DNA of 64,000 nucleotides from Halalkalicoccus subterraneus (GTDB lineage Archaea > Halobacteriota > Halobacteria > Halobacteriales > Halalkalicoccaceae). Shown here in pieces: positions 17,049-25,564 of the stretch. The position numbers were made by a program, and so were the translations under genes. Location: NCBI RefSeq assembly GCF_003697815.1, contig NZ_RDQG01000078.1, positions 87,331 through 151,330 on the forward strand. The letters run 5' to 3'. The number at the start of each line of letters is the position of its first letter. The first letter of the stretch is position 1. Below the pieces are notes generated by a model. That model was not told the origin of the DNA, did no database searches, and was given only the letters and a program-made list of their open reading frames with translations.

Positions 17049-17447
17049 GTGCCACATCTTCAGTTCGAAACGACGATCGATCTCGACAGGGCTGCAAAAC
17101 ACGACTTTGCGGACACGGTAACCGAGCTGTATGCCGATCATATGGCGACCGGGACAGGCCACGTTGCAGTCACGATCCACACACTTGCGGATGGATTTTT
17201 CTCACTCGGACGGCTTGAGCCCGATGCTGATGCAGTAATGCTCAACGCCGACATCCGGGAGGGACGAGAGTTCGAACAGCAACGGGCATTCGTTCGTGCG
17301 GCCTTCGAGACTGCTCACGAGCAGTGGGCCATTCCAACGGCGAATATGTACGCAGTTGTAACCGAACATTCGGGAGAGCAGTTTCACGAGTACGACCGCG
17401 TCCTGTCCTCTTGGGACGCCGACGAAACGGAGACTGGCGCTGATTGA
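17049..17447 (+). CDS. Tautomerase/CHMI-like protein
   Basis: The gene encodes 132 residues from a GTG start, giving (M)PHLQFE. After Met removal Pro becomes the N-terminal residue, as needed for catalysis in the tautomerase superfamily. The length and two-repeat beta-alpha-beta layout fit 5-carboxymethyl-2-hydroxymuconate isomerase-like proteins better than the short 4-oxalocrotonate tautomerases. Family assignment rests on the PHL start, the length and strand pattern (HVAVTIHTL, AVMLNADIREG), so it is moderate. Together with the oxopentenoate hydratase at 28.8 kb it hints at a scattered aromatic meta-cleavage pathway. Confidence 0.5.
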   Translation: MPHLQFETTIDLDRAAKHDFADTVTELYADHMATGTGHVAVTIHTLADGFFSLGRLEPDADAVMLNADIREGREFEQQRAFVRAAFETAHEQWAIPTANMYAVVTEHSGEQFHEYDRVLSSWDADETETGAD

Positions 17448-17503
17448 ACGCTCTTGGGTTCGATCGCTTGAAGCGGATTGATGCGTGATTATACTTGAGT
17501 GAG

Positions 17504-17668
17504 ATGAGTGATCCATTTATCGTCCAGTCGAGAGACAACCCACATCAGGACCAGCCCCTCGAGACTGCAGGTGCGCCACCGGAAGCGGCAGATGCAGTTG
17601 TCGTAGCGGCGCGATGGGCGGGATCGCGACCCGCCGCAGCGGTCCCCACTACCGAGTTTCCGGTGTAG
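17504..17668 (+). CDS. Possible short ORF of unknown function
   Basis: A 54-codon frame starting MSDPFIVQSRDN with haloarchaeal-like codon use in its first half and an Ala-rich end. It overlaps the 3' end of a short opposite-strand frame by 20 bases. It may be only the start of a gene truncated by rearrangement. Confidence 0.25.
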   Translation: MSDPFIVQSRDNPHQDQPLETAGAPPEAADAVVVAARWAGSRPAAAVPTTEFPV

Positions 17669-17768
17669 AGAGGTGCTCGCCGTATTGCAGGCGAGCGACG
17701 ATGAGCGCCGCGATCGCGAGGGCGACTAGGAGACCCGCGAGGTCGGCGTTGGTGAGCGTGTCGATCAT
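17649..17768 (-). CDS. Single-span membrane peptide
   Basis: A 39-residue frame, MIDTLTNADLAGLLVALAIA..., with one strong membrane helix and a short charged C-terminus. It lies 13 bases downstream of the zinc-finger fragment on the same strand. Small single-span proteins of this kind are typical of haloarchaeal pleomorphic viruses and their integrated remnants; the assignment is inference from size and neighbours. Confidence 0.45.
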   Translation of the reverse strand: MIDTLTNADLAGLLVALAIAALIVARLQYGEHLSTPETR

Positions 17769-17781
17769 GGAACGGGGGTGG

Positions 17782-18288
17782 TCAGCGGTCGTAGATTCGA
17801 AGCCGGTCGATCGGGTCCTTCTCGATGTTCTCGCCACTGGCGAACGCCGCGTTGTAGACCTCGAGAATCCGGTCGTAGATCTCGATCGAGCGATCTGCCG
17901 AGTCGACACCACACTTGACACCGCAGCCGATCTCAGGATAGCCCACTGCGGGCTCGACGCGCACTCGCGAGGAGCAGCGCGGACACCGTCGATCGGCAAA
18001 GGCGAACATCCACTCGCTGTCGATGTTCTTGCGGGCGAGGCGCTCGGGGGTGGCGTACCAGATCCACTCATCCCATGCATCCGACGTCGATTTGAGTCGG
18101 CGGATCGCGAGCGCTGCCTTTCCATCAATCTCGGTGGGGGCGCCGACCTGCTCGCGGCAGCGTCGGAAGTAGGCGATCAGTGCTGAGCACCCGGAAACGA
18201 GCTCACCGCTCGTGAGTGCGCCCTCGCAGGTCCATGAATTGTCGACGCTGTCGTCGATCGGGACGTGGAGTTTGATGCCTGGACCGAC
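17782..18288 (-). pseudogene. 5'-truncated zinc-ribbon protein, probable provirus remnant
   Basis: On the minus strand a frame without stops runs from 18288, just after an in-frame TAG, to the stop at 17782, but no usable start codon occurs before the ATG at 18009. The open part reads as a real protein: IKLHVPIDDSVDNSWTCEG, then LIAYFRRCREQVGAP, WDEWIWYATPERL, and a zinc ribbon CPRCSSRV...GCGVKCG. The reading looks like the body of a viral or plasmid protein that lost its N-terminus at a junction near 18290. The section 17.5-18.5 kb is also visibly richer in G+C than its surroundings, consistent with foreign origin. Confidence 0.6.
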
Positions 18289-18471
18289 CTAGTGGGCCTT
18301 TTCGAAGAGAGCAGCGCCGCTGACTGGATCGAACGCGAAGTTGCCTTCATATGTTGTACGGAAAACGGACCGCCCACTGACGACCTCGAGGTCATCCCGC
18401 GCGCGTACGGTCCGCCGAGGGGGGCGATTCTGGGGAGGGGGGGGGGGAAGTGGAATCGTGTATCCGAATGA
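18265..18471 (+). CDS. Short frame spanning a G-tract, doubtful
   Basis: A 68-residue frame from a GTG codon, FDAWTDLVGLFEESS... to RGGGKWNRVSE. The first part is protein-like, but the frame crosses a run of 11 G at 18437-18447 where slippage or a base-count error would change the reading. It may be a fragment of another gene at the rearrangement junction. Confidence 0.25.
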   Translation: MEFDAWTDLVGLFEESSAADWIEREVAFICCTENGPPTDDLEVIPRAYGPPRGAILGRGGGKWNRVSE

Positions 18472-18586
18472 CTGGAGGGCTAGACTCGACTCGGTGTTGG
18501 CCCACCGGGAACTTATTCAGACTGATACGTGTCCGAAAGAATATATTTCTAATAAGATTTGCTGAAATGAAGTAACCTTCGGGCGA

Positions 18587-18916
18587 TCACGCTTTCCGGA
18601 CGTACTCCGAGGTGATTGCCCCGTCCTTCCTGGAGTATCGATACAGGTACGAAGCATGCCCATTCCCGTCGTTGCAGGTACAGTCGCTCCCGCATTTGAC
18701 GCGCTCTTTGGTGAGCATCCCCTTCCCCCCAGAATCCTCATTGACGTTAACGGGCTCGGCGTCGTCGGGATCGACCGGCCGGCGCTGATAGGCGAGCAGC
18801 TCGTCAATATACTCGCGGACGTTCGCAAGCGTCTCGCTATCCTGTTTGAGCAGGCCGTCGGCGAGGTAATTCGGGAGCGATCCGGGGGCAATAGGGGCGT
18901 CGGTCGAGTCGGTCAT
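18587..18916 (-). CDS. Cys-rich small protein, DUF6788-like; paralogue of the 55.2 kb gene
   Basis: The 109-residue protein starts MTDSTDAPIAPGSLPNYLADGL and is clearly paralogous to the product at 55241: both share GSLPNYLA.GL.KQD...EYIDELLA, then a Cys cluster (here CGSDCTCNDGNG) and Y.YR...Y..KA. The later half matches the pattern of DUF6788-type proteins (CG...C.C..G..H.P..Y). The start at 18916 was chosen because the paralogue begins at the equivalent place and an AAGG ribosome-binding sequence lies two bases upstream, within the arm of a hairpin. Function unknown; Cys spacing suggests metal binding. Confidence 0.8.
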   Translation of the reverse strand: MTDSTDAPIAPGSLPNYLADGLLKQDSETLANVREYIDELLAYQRRPVDPDDAEPVNVNEDSGGKGMLTKERVKCGSDCTCNDGNGHASYLYRYSRKDGAITSEYVRKA

Positions 18917-18918
18917 AA

Positions 18919-18954
18919 CCTTATGTAACACATAGAGCCATTATTACATAACTG
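18919..18954. promoter_or_regulatory. Diverged hairpin covering the ribosome-binding site (copy K)
   Basis: Plus strand CCTTATGTAACA (18919-18930) and TTACATAA (18944-18951) form an inverted repeat. Compared with the common element, the G and C of GTGCAA are replaced by A and T on both arms, so pairing is kept. On the transcribed (minus) strand the AAGG in the 3' arm is two bases from the start codon. Confidence 0.65.
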
Positions 18955-18975
18955 TTTGTGTAAGATTAGGCTCGA

Positions 18976-19206
18976 ACAAGAGCGTACTACCCGGAGTCCG
19001 ACGGTGAGGACGAACTCTCGCTGAACGTCGGTGAACTCTTTGTTCCATATCTCCCAGAGCCGCGACTGGCTCAGCGCACCGCTCAGGTCGTGGTCGTGCG
19101 CGACGGGGAACCCGAAGTCGCGGCAGACGTTAGGGAAGAATTTGAGGAATCGGTGGAGGTGCTTTTCGCGGCAGTCCCACGCAAGCCGGAGTATATGGGC
19201 CTTCAC
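18976..19206 (-). pseudogene. Transposase N-terminal fragment
   Basis: Reads KAHILRLAWDCREKHLHRFLKFFP... then DLSGALSQSRLWEIWNKEFTDVQREFV. The pattern 'helical start, then S-x-LW-x-W-x-x-x-F-x-x-x-x-R' is shared with the intact transposase at 46.7 kb (QSTLWRSWHNRFTTDLRE), pointing to a haloarchaeal insertion-sequence transposase of which only the first ~75 residues remain. The frame continues into unrelated sequence after about 18976. Confidence 0.5.
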
Positions 19207-19367
19207 CTACGAATAAAAAGACTGACACTACTCGATAGCACGAAAAACTCCATATAAAAAGTATGTATCTTGGTTGAGGCTGAGCGTGAATTGTGAGATG
19301 GCGGGTGCGAACTTATCGGAGTTCACCGACCGCAAATGCTATACGGTATAGAAGTTATTGTCCTGAT

Positions 19368-19583
19368 ATGTATGGAACAGTTCGGGGTTCGCTTGAAGAC
19401 TGGTATAATCCGAGTGTTCAGTCTGCGGTGATTCTGTTGATGGGGTCAAGTTTTAGTCTCTTTCTGCTCCTCAACAGTCCCGATTTTACGAACCCGTACT
19501 ACGTTTTCGGAGTCGGAGTAATGGGCTTCACAATCGTCTTTGCGGCGGTTATGCTCATTTCTGTGCTACTGAAGCGCCGATAG
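19368..19583 (+). CDS. Small two-span membrane protein
   Basis: A 71-residue product from the ATG at 19368 (MYGTVRGSLEDWYNP); an in-frame codon at 19293 adds only basic non-conserved-looking residues. Two membrane helices (SAVILLMGSSFSLFLLL and VFGVGVMGFTIVFAAVMLISVLL) and a basic C-terminus. No family recognised. Confidence 0.6.
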   Translation: MYGTVRGSLEDWYNPSVQSAVILLMGSSFSLFLLLNSPDFTNPYYVFGVGVMGFTIVFAAVMLISVLLKRR

Positions 19584-19729
19584 ACTACTACTCTGTATTG
19601 AACGGCCTGTCCGTGAGAAGTAGTTGCGAAATTAAGTTCGCTGAACGAGAAACCCAAGCGATTATTTTTGACGTGCCTGCCTTCAGGTAGTTTCGTAACG
19701 TGTTCCAAAAATAGGATTTATCAATCACT

Positions 19730-20098
19730 TCAGACTTCGTCAGGTTTGGTGGTCTCGTGTGCGCCAGATGGTCCTTGATCCTCCGGTGAGCGTGCCGGGG
19801 CAATCAAACACAACGTCTTCGATGGTTCGCCCCCGACAACCTCGAACTTGTGCTCAGTGTTAGCTGGAGTAACGATAGTATCGCCAGGTGAGGCATGGAA
19901 CTCTTCCCCGTCGACCTCCCAACGCATCTCCCCAGTACGCATGAAAATGATATGGGTTTCAGTGTGCGAGTGAGGTTCACTGGCTTTGTCCGAATCGTGA
20001 GTCCGTGCGTCGATTTCACAGTCCTTGAGGATGATGTGTTCGTCGTCTCCTTCTGTCGCCATAAACGGGTGGTACGGTGTTGTGTTGGGGTCTGTCAT
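19730..20098 (-). CDS. Cupin-domain protein
   Basis: A 122-residue single cupin from the ATG at 20098; a longer in-frame start at 20194 is unlikely. Motif 1 has HSHTETHIIFMRTGEMRWEVDGEE and motif 2 has PGDTIVTPANTEHKFEV, giving the His/Glu metal ligands of small cupins. An acidic C-terminal tail follows. The substrate cannot be inferred; small cupins include isomerases, dioxygenases and sensors. It stands alone between small genes. Confidence 0.75.
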   Translation of the reverse strand: MTDPNTTPYHPFMATEGDDEHIILKDCEIDARTHDSDKASEPHSHTETHIIFMRTGEMRWEVDGEEFHASPGDTIVTPANTEHKFEVVGGEPSKTLCLIAPARSPEDQGPSGAHETTKPDEV

Positions 20099-20395
20099 TG
20101 TGTTCCTCCCATTTTGTGGACCGCCCGGTAACGTTCGTGCTGTATCGCGATATTCCTTGTGACGGACTGGGTTGATGAGGAGCAGCGAAACCACCCCTTC
20201 GAAACTACTCTAACGATGGACTGAGTCTTGCGTCGACTATCTACTGCGAGCTCGCCCTTCGAAGTAAAACACGCGTGGGTGTCTAGACTCAATGCCGGGT
20301 TTTGAAGCCCCTACGTCACACAGACGGGGTGGTTGGTTCGAACTATGCGTCTTCGTATTGTCCCGTTGTTAGGACATCACGCTCTCTGCGGGGGG

Positions 20396-20898
20396 TTACT
20401 CGAGGTTCCGATCACAACGATGGTGATAGCGGGCGGCTGCCTCAAGCTCGATAACGACGAGCTCCTTCTCGCGACGTTTTGTCTGTTCGACCTCGTCTTT
20501 TCCAAGCTTCTCGAGGAAGGCCATGACTCAGGCCACAGTCTGTGTGTGAGGGTTCGTCCCTTCGACGGCGGTATGACCTTCGCAATCGTCCGACTGTTCA
20601 ACACGAGCCCAGCAGGTGCCTTCTCGGCGTAATCGCGAACGTCGCGTACAATGCTCGTCTCAGTCAATGCCAACTTCGTCTCGTGGAAGGTCGTTTGGTT
20701 GGCTTCCTGCTTCGTCGCACCGAACCTACTCACCTCAAAGAGAGAGCCAACACCAACGAAGATTGCCCCGCATCCGCCGAGGAACGCCACCAGAAGCCAT
20801 CCACTCAGTCCCTCGTGTAGGAGCTGCACACCTGTGGTTCCGGCGATTCAGAGACCGCTCACCAGCGGAGCGACTCCGGTCACATTCCTACTTGACAT
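20396..20898 (-). pseudogene. Decayed membrane-anchored protein (paralogue of the 25.6 kb fragment)
   Basis: On the minus strand it starts MSSRNVTGVAPLVSGL, meets a TGA, and resumes IAGTTGVQLLHEGLSGWLLVAFLGG (membrane helix). It continues through KLALTETSIVRDVRDYAEKAPAGLVLNSRTIAKVI, then shifts frame, with another TGA, to MAFLEKLGKDEVEQTKRREKELVVIELEAAARYHHRCDRNLE. The second half is the same protein as at 25565-25801, where it is uninterrupted. At least two stops and one frameshift make this copy inactive. About 80 bp beyond its 3' end are also shared with the other copy, so the duplication was at DNA level. Confidence 0.7.
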
Positions 20899-21070
20899 GA
20901 ATAGCTCGTCGGAACCCACGGTGAAAAGTCTCTAGGAACACTCTTCTTCTCCATATCGTCCACTAACACATACGCACATCAACCTAACAGCTGCTTCATT
21001 TTCCTTAATTGGGAACTGAAGTTAGTACCAACCGCTACATACAGGCAAAGATGATCACATCAGCTACTCG

Positions 21071-21286
21071 TTATCTGTCACTGAACCATCCTGCATGTTC
21101 TGGGTTGCCAAGCACATCTGACCACCAGTAGGAAAGCAAGATCACAACCGCCATCAGAAGCCCTGATAGAACTCCAAATATGACGGTATCGCCGAAGAGA
21201 TAAGAGACAACCCCGATTGCTGCTGGCATCGTCAATAAAAGAGCAACTGACTGTCGGAGCGCAAGTGACGTATCCATCTCAGCCAC
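21071..21286 (-). CDS. Small two-span membrane protein
   Basis: A 71-residue product, MAEMDTSLALRQS, then two hydrophobic helices (VALLLTMPAAIGVVSYLF and VIFGVLSGLLMAVVILLSYWW) and a polar tail GNPEHAGWFSDR. No family recognised; similar small membrane proteins fill the gaps in this region. Confidence 0.6.
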   Translation of the reverse strand: MAEMDTSLALRQSVALLLTMPAAIGVVSYLFGDTVIFGVLSGLLMAVVILLSYWWSDVLGNPEHAGWFSDR

Positions 21287-21592
21287 AATATGATTATATC
21301 ATCGGTGTTACATGTATGCTCTTCGACAATGGATAAGTACGAACTACCTACCAGTTGCTTCACTTGCCTGCCTAAGAAATCGAGAGAGGCTGATAGATAC
21401 AGGCGAAGTAGATAACGGAGCAGCAATCAATCATACGATACCTGTCAAGAACAGTGCGCTGAATACAGAGGGAGAGTTCAGCACGGCGAGTCTATTTACT
21501 TTACACTAGTAAAGCGTCCATTAGAAAGGCTGTGCGAACCAAACGCCGACCCCTGGCACAGTTTTTTATTCATCCGATAGCAGACTCCAAGT

Positions 21593-21796
21593 ATGAACGA
21601 CCAACTCAAGTGGGGAATTGGAACCCTCATTCTTGGCGGAGTCGGGTTTGTTCTTCTCGGAATTACTGGTGCATTTCAGAACCCATTTGGGCCAAATATA
21701 CAAAATAGACCAGTCAACTTGATTGCGATTGGGGGCAGTCTCCTTCTCGTTGTCTCTGGAGTCGCAACAGTCGTACAATCTCGCCGCCCTGATTAG
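21593..21796 (+). CDS. Small two-span membrane protein
   Basis: A 67-residue product, MNDQLKWGIGTLILGGVGFVLLGITGAF, a short loop, then LIAIGGSLLLVVSGVATVV and QSRRPD. Two clear membrane helices; the arrangement is common among haloarchaeal small proteins of unknown function. Confidence 0.6.
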   Translation: MNDQLKWGIGTLILGGVGFVLLGITGAFQNPFGPNIQNRPVNLIAIGGSLLLVVSGVATVVQSRRPD

Positions 21797-22311
21797 TGCA
21801 CAACCTGAATCAAACGGTTCAGTTCTTTATCAATTGCTGAAGTCAGTCTGACCGACTCGCGCTCTGTATTCAGCACGGATCTATCAACACCTCTCTCATT
21901 TGATGGAACAGTCACGTTAGATTCGCACGTTCTACGTATCAGTGGCGTCACCGAAGTTTGACGTGAAATCAAGTCAGTCAGATCATTCTATGCTATCTTT
22001 CCTTGTGCAACAATCGCCTTTGTGAGGAAGAGAAATGTTGCACAAGGAAAGACGGACGGAGAAATATTAGATATAGAGACATATTTGGTATGCCCACGTT
22101 CTTAGACAGGCCAGGTATGCCTACGTCTTGATGGGGTCGGATGATCCCCAAATACTAGAAATAGGACCATTATAGTGTATCCATGCATATAATAGTCAAA
22201 ACCGCATGACGAGAGTTAATCGACCACTATTCTATAGTACTATACCAACTTGCAACCAGTCTCTCACTCCACACAATTGACAAGATTCTTTGAGCGTTAT
22301 ATATAGGGATT
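21797..22311. other. Intergenic stretch with one hairpin element
   Basis: No gene is recognised here. The only structured feature is hairpin copy B; the rest is A+T-rich (near 22050-22300), with several TATA-like tracts such as ATATTAGATATAGAG. Confidence 0.5.
21997..22051. repeat. Dispersed hairpin element, copy B
   Basis: Extended arms: CTTTCCTTGTGCAACA (21997-22012) and TGTTGCACAAGGAAAG (22036-22051), a perfect 16-bp inverted repeat with a 23-bp spacer; the longest arms of the family in this window. Confidence 0.85.
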
Positions 22312-22524
22312 TCACTCTCCACTATGATATAGATTGAAAAGCCAATAGGCGATTACACTTACAACTATGACTCCGAAGATGCCAGCCAGCCAGTTTCCAT
22401 CAACAACAAACTCACGTATACCTCCTGTAGCGCCTCTAAAGGCAAATAGGACGAGTAAAACAAGTGCTAAGCGGCGAAAAGAAAAGCCGAGTTTCTTTCC
22501 GGAGCCCGGCTGATCTGTTTTCAT
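22312..22524 (-). CDS. Small membrane protein
   Basis: A 70-residue product from MKTDQPGSGKKLGFSFRR, with two membrane helices (LALVLLVLFAFRG and WLAGIFGVIVVSVIAYWLFNL). The start at 22524 is preferred to one three codons upstream because it begins a normal basic cytoplasmic N-terminus. Unknown function. Confidence 0.55.
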   Translation of the reverse strand: MKTDQPGSGKKLGFSFRRLALVLLVLFAFRGATGGIREFVVDGNWLAGIFGVIVVSVIAYWLFNLYHSGE

Positions 22525-22899
22525 GTTATACAATATTTATCTCTATCTGAATAGTTCTTTTCCTGTTCAGTTTGCACACCTACCGAACGACTGTTCCAGC
22601 GGGGACGTTGTCGAGACAATAGGATTTCAACAGAGTCCATGAAAAAGGTGTCAGTCGACCCGCTCTGCAGGACGTGTCGAGTTACTGTCTTTGAGACCCG
22701 GGCTGACTAGATCGGGTATCTCATTGGTGAAGCCTGTGAAGTACTTCTCACGGGTTCAGCCTCAACGGCAAACTAGGCTGCTCTGTTTCGATTGTGATAC
22801 CCTGATCACTACATCCTTACGAACGAAAACTATCGACACCAATCCATCCAGGGTATGTTAGCCAAAATCACGTAAAACACGGATCCACTTGGACCAACC
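22525..22899. other. Intergenic stretch without recognised gene
   Basis: Contains no convincing frame on either strand. The section 22660-22800 is more G+C-rich than its flanks and may be a short remnant, but nothing in it is recognisable. Confidence 0.4.
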
Positions 22900-24231
22900 A
22901 TGGAGAGAAACGAATACGCAATCCTCGTGGTCATCGCCCTTGCGACGATTGTACTCGGTACCCTCACGACATCAAGGCCCTTGTGGCCGTTCTTCGTCGA
23001 AAGTACGCGCCAGTTCGTGACGACAACCGCGGCAATGGCGTGGATCACATGGTGGGCGCTCGTCGTCGGGTTCGCTATCGCTGGCGGCGTCGAGGCCTGG
23101 ACGTCCGATGAAAAAGTCTCGGACCTGCTTGATGGCCACGGGCTCCGTGAGATCGGCTACGGGTCGCTGTTCGGGTTCGTCTCCTCATCGTGCTCCTATA
23201 GTGCTATCGCTACAGCGAAAAACCTCTTCAAGAAGGGGGGATCAGCGGCCGCGACCATTGGCGCGTTCATGTTCGCGTCGACGAATCTCGTTATCGAGAT
23301 CGGCATCGTGATCTATCTCCTGCTGGGTTGGCAGTTCCTAGTGGCGGACCTCCTTGGTGGGTTCATGCTGATCGGACTGATGGCGTTCGGCTTTGTCTAT
23401 CTCACGCCCAACGAGATCATCGAACAGGCTCGAGAGAACATCCAAGACGAGAACGGCTCGACAGTTCAAGACCCAGTCTGTGGGATGGAAATCGATCCAG
23501 AGGAGGCTGACTACTCGATTGAACACGACGGCCAGACCTACTACTTCTGCTCACAATCCTGTAAGGACAGTTTCGATCCTGAGGAAGCCAGCACGACCAT
23601 CCGGGAGCAGGCAACCTCCCTCTCTGGCTGGAAAGCGCTCGCGGACAAGCAATGGTCCGAGTGGGGGATGCTTTGGGACGAAATCGCCATTGGCTTCATC
23701 TTTGCCGGCTTGATCGCCGGCTTCATCCCCGAGAGCGTCTGGACCTCGGTATTCTCAGGACCGACGTTCGGCCTGCCAGTGTACGTCTTCTGGACAGCGA
23801 TCCTCGGTGCAGTCATCGGCGTCGCGACGTTTGTCTGCTCGGTTGGGAATGTCCCATTTGGCGCGGTCCTCTACGCGAACGGCCTGCCGTTCGGATCCGT
23901 GCTCTCGTACATTTATGCGGACCTCATTGTCCCGCCAATCATGGACGCCTATCGCGAGTACTACGGAACGAAGTTCGCGGCCATCCTTTCGGGGATGATC
24001 TTTTTCTCGGCTGTGCTCACGGGGTTTGTTATCCACTTCATTTTCCTCGGAGCAGGCGTCATCCCGGATCCCTCTAGTGTTCGGATCGCCGAGGTCGGCA
24101 TCGAGATGAACTACAAGTTGGTCCTGAATGTACTCGCGACGATCTTCTTCCTCTTTCTCTACTGGCTCCACCGTTCGGAATCAGTCGGCGAGGAAGGCAG
24201 CCACGGTGAACACACCCATACTGCGGACTGA
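22900..24231 (+). CDS. Metal-efflux-type permease with internal YHS domain
   Basis: A 443-residue permease of the ArsP/DUF318 (SO_0444-like) group: two blocks of membrane helices, with the conserved FVSSSCSYSAIATAKNLFKKGGSAAATIGAFMFASTNL region in the first half and TFVCSVGNVPFGAVLYANGLPFG in the second. Between them (about 190-226) lies a YHS domain, DPVCGMEIDPE...YYFCSQSCKDSF, which binds metals such as copper and is usually found in metal sensors or transporters. The C-terminal tail is His-rich (GEHTHTAD). It would move metal ions or a metalloid across the membrane; the exact substrate is open. Confidence 0.85.
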   Translation: MERNEYAILVVIALATIVLGTLTTSRPLWPFFVESTRQFVTTTAAMAWITWWALVVGFAIAGGVEAWTSDEKVSDLLDGHGLREIGYGSLFGFVSSSCSYSAIATAKNLFKKGGSAAATIGAFMFASTNLVIEIGIVIYLLLGWQFLVADLLGGFMLIGLMAFGFVYLTPNEIIEQARENIQDENGSTVQDPVCGMEIDPEEADYSIEHDGQTYYFCSQSCKDSFDPEEASTTIREQATSLSGWKALADKQWSEWGMLWDEIAIGFIFAGLIAGFIPESVWTSVFSGPTFGLPVYVFWTAILGAVIGVATFVCSVGNVPFGAVLYANGLPFGSVLSYIYADLIVPPIMDAYREYYGTKFAAILSGMIFFSAVLTGFVIHFIFLGAGVIPDPSSVRIAEVGIEMNYKLVLNVLATIFFLFLYWLHRSESVGEEGSHGEHTHTAD

Positions 24232-24412
24232 CTGCCAGTCTCATCTCTGATCGTCTTCTATATCGGCTACTGTATCCTACGAGCGATTAACTAGTGACTG
24301 TTTCTCCGGAGCGGATACCAGCGGGAGTCCACGTGAAGACGGCTTGGGAGAATCTAGTATTACAATTATAATATATATCATTATCAGAGTATAGTAGAGA
24401 AGTTGCGAATAG

Positions 24413-24718
24413 ATGATCGAAGCAGATCGCATGAACGAGTTAACGAGTTTCCAGCGAGACAGCCTGTGGATAATCGCCGGCCTGAGCGACCCGAATGGAG
24501 TGACAATCAGAGACGAACTCGAAGCGTATTATGACACAGCGATTCAGGCTGGGCGACTCTATCCGAATCTCGATACGCTTGTGAACAAAGGGCTAGCCCA
24601 CAAGGACGAAGTAGACGGACGAACGAACGCATATACTCTGACCGATCACGGTCATCAAGTACTTGACGCCCGTTGTGAGTGGATCGGGACGTATCTCAAC
24701 GGGATTGCAGACGAATGA
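24413..24718 (+). CDS. PadR-like transcriptional regulator
   Basis: The product has 101 residues with the PadR pattern: FQRDSLWIIAGLSDPNG, then IRDELEAYYDTAIQAGRLYPNLDTLVNKGLAHKDEVDGRTNAYTLTDHGHQVL, a winged helix with the typical 'G.LY..L..L...G' block. These small regulators usually repress a neighbouring gene. It lies 180 bp after the permease gene on the same strand. An A+T-rich promoter (ATTATAATATATATCATTAT) precedes it. An internal ATG at 24431 is an alternative start. Confidence 0.75.
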   Translation: MIEADRMNELTSFQRDSLWIIAGLSDPNGVTIRDELEAYYDTAIQAGRLYPNLDTLVNKGLAHKDEVDGRTNAYTLTDHGHQVLDARCEWIGTYLNGIADE

Positions 24719-24733
24719 ACTGACACCGGTTGA

Positions 24734-25015
24734 TTACCTCACGATGAGTGCCTCGGTGGTGTCATCACCGTTCAAGAGATAGTGGCGAGTGAGCACAATC
24801 TCCTTGTCGAGCTGATCGCGACGAATTCACAGGATCTGACCGAGATCACGAATGAACTCGAGGATCTGAACCTCGCTATTCACACCTCCCAGATCGTCAC
24901 GAGTACGTTCAATCAGCCGTTCAATTATTTCGAGCACAGCCGGTCTCGAGCTGCCGTCTCCGACGCCTCCGAAGATGCTACGATTGAGCACGCTCCACCT
25001 GCTAATCAGGAGTGA
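24734..25015 (+). pseudogene. C-terminal fragment of an Lrp/AsnC regulator
   Basis: Just after a stop codon the frame reads CLGGVITVQEIVASEHNLLVELIATNSQDLTEITNELEDLNLAIHTSQIVTSTF, which is the ligand-binding (RAM) half of haloarchaeal AsnC/Lrp proteins ('V..GV..V.EI.. GE.NLLVE.VA...DL'). The DNA-binding N-terminus is missing. A GTG at 24782 could still start a 77-residue product, but a full regulator cannot be made. Confidence 0.6.
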
Positions 25016-25097
25016 ATTTCCTTACAGCCACTGTGATTTTCGCACTAATAGTAGTAATAAGCAGAACACTAATGAAGACTAAGCACGATGCTCTTGT

Positions 25098-25185
25098 GCG
25101 GGAAGGGTTAGCGAGAAACCCGAAGGAAGGGTGCCTCTGACACGCCTCGCTTCCCCTCTCGCTCTGGAGAAGGGGGACGAAGCAA
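25098..25185 (+). ncRNA. Candidate small structured RNA
   Basis: GGGAAG (25100-25105) pairs with CTTCCC (25150-25155). Inside lie GGGTT/AACCC and AGG-GTG/CAC-CCT hairpins, giving a compact three-way junction. GCTTC with CCCC (about 25149-25156) can instead pair with GGGG and GAAGC further on (to about 25182), an alternative fold. No gene overlaps. The family is not recognised; the fold was found by eye. Confidence 0.35.
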
Positions 25186-25346
25186 TAGCTACTACGGGAG
25201 AGTATTACTTAAATGTCACTGGAACGGCTTCAAATTGCACTTTTCCCAGAAGAGACGTGGGAGCGTCAGTAGCGGGATCGACACGAATGTTCGACCTGGA
25301 GTACTGCTGACTCTGAAGGCGTTGATAGCGACTGAATGGTAGACAA

Positions 25347-25390
25347 CCTTGTGCAACTCTGGCCGTGTCAAGAGGATTCGTTGCACAAGG
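25347..25390. repeat. Dispersed hairpin element, copy C
   Basis: CCTTGTGCAAC (25347-25357) and GTTGCACAAGG (25380-25390), perfect 11-bp arms with a 22-bp spacer, in DNA without a gene. Confidence 0.85.
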
Positions 25391-25564
25391 CTGTATCTGA
25401 TCACACCGTGGTGTGATATGCTCGCGAAGCCAGAATCAGAGAACCCGTTTCTACTCCCTCTACTACTACTTATTCAGGAGGAGGCTGCTCGGAGTTGCAA
25501 CTAGGAACGGAGGGCGTACCCGGGATGGTTGTCGAAAGCTATGCGTCGTCTTCTTGGCTCGTTG

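Noticed and set aside
17649-18128. 159-codon minus-strand frame
   Set aside because: Its first 120 codons overlap a zinc-ribbon fragment in a better frame and are Ser/Arg-rich; only its last 39 codons, with their own ATG, look like a real membrane peptide.
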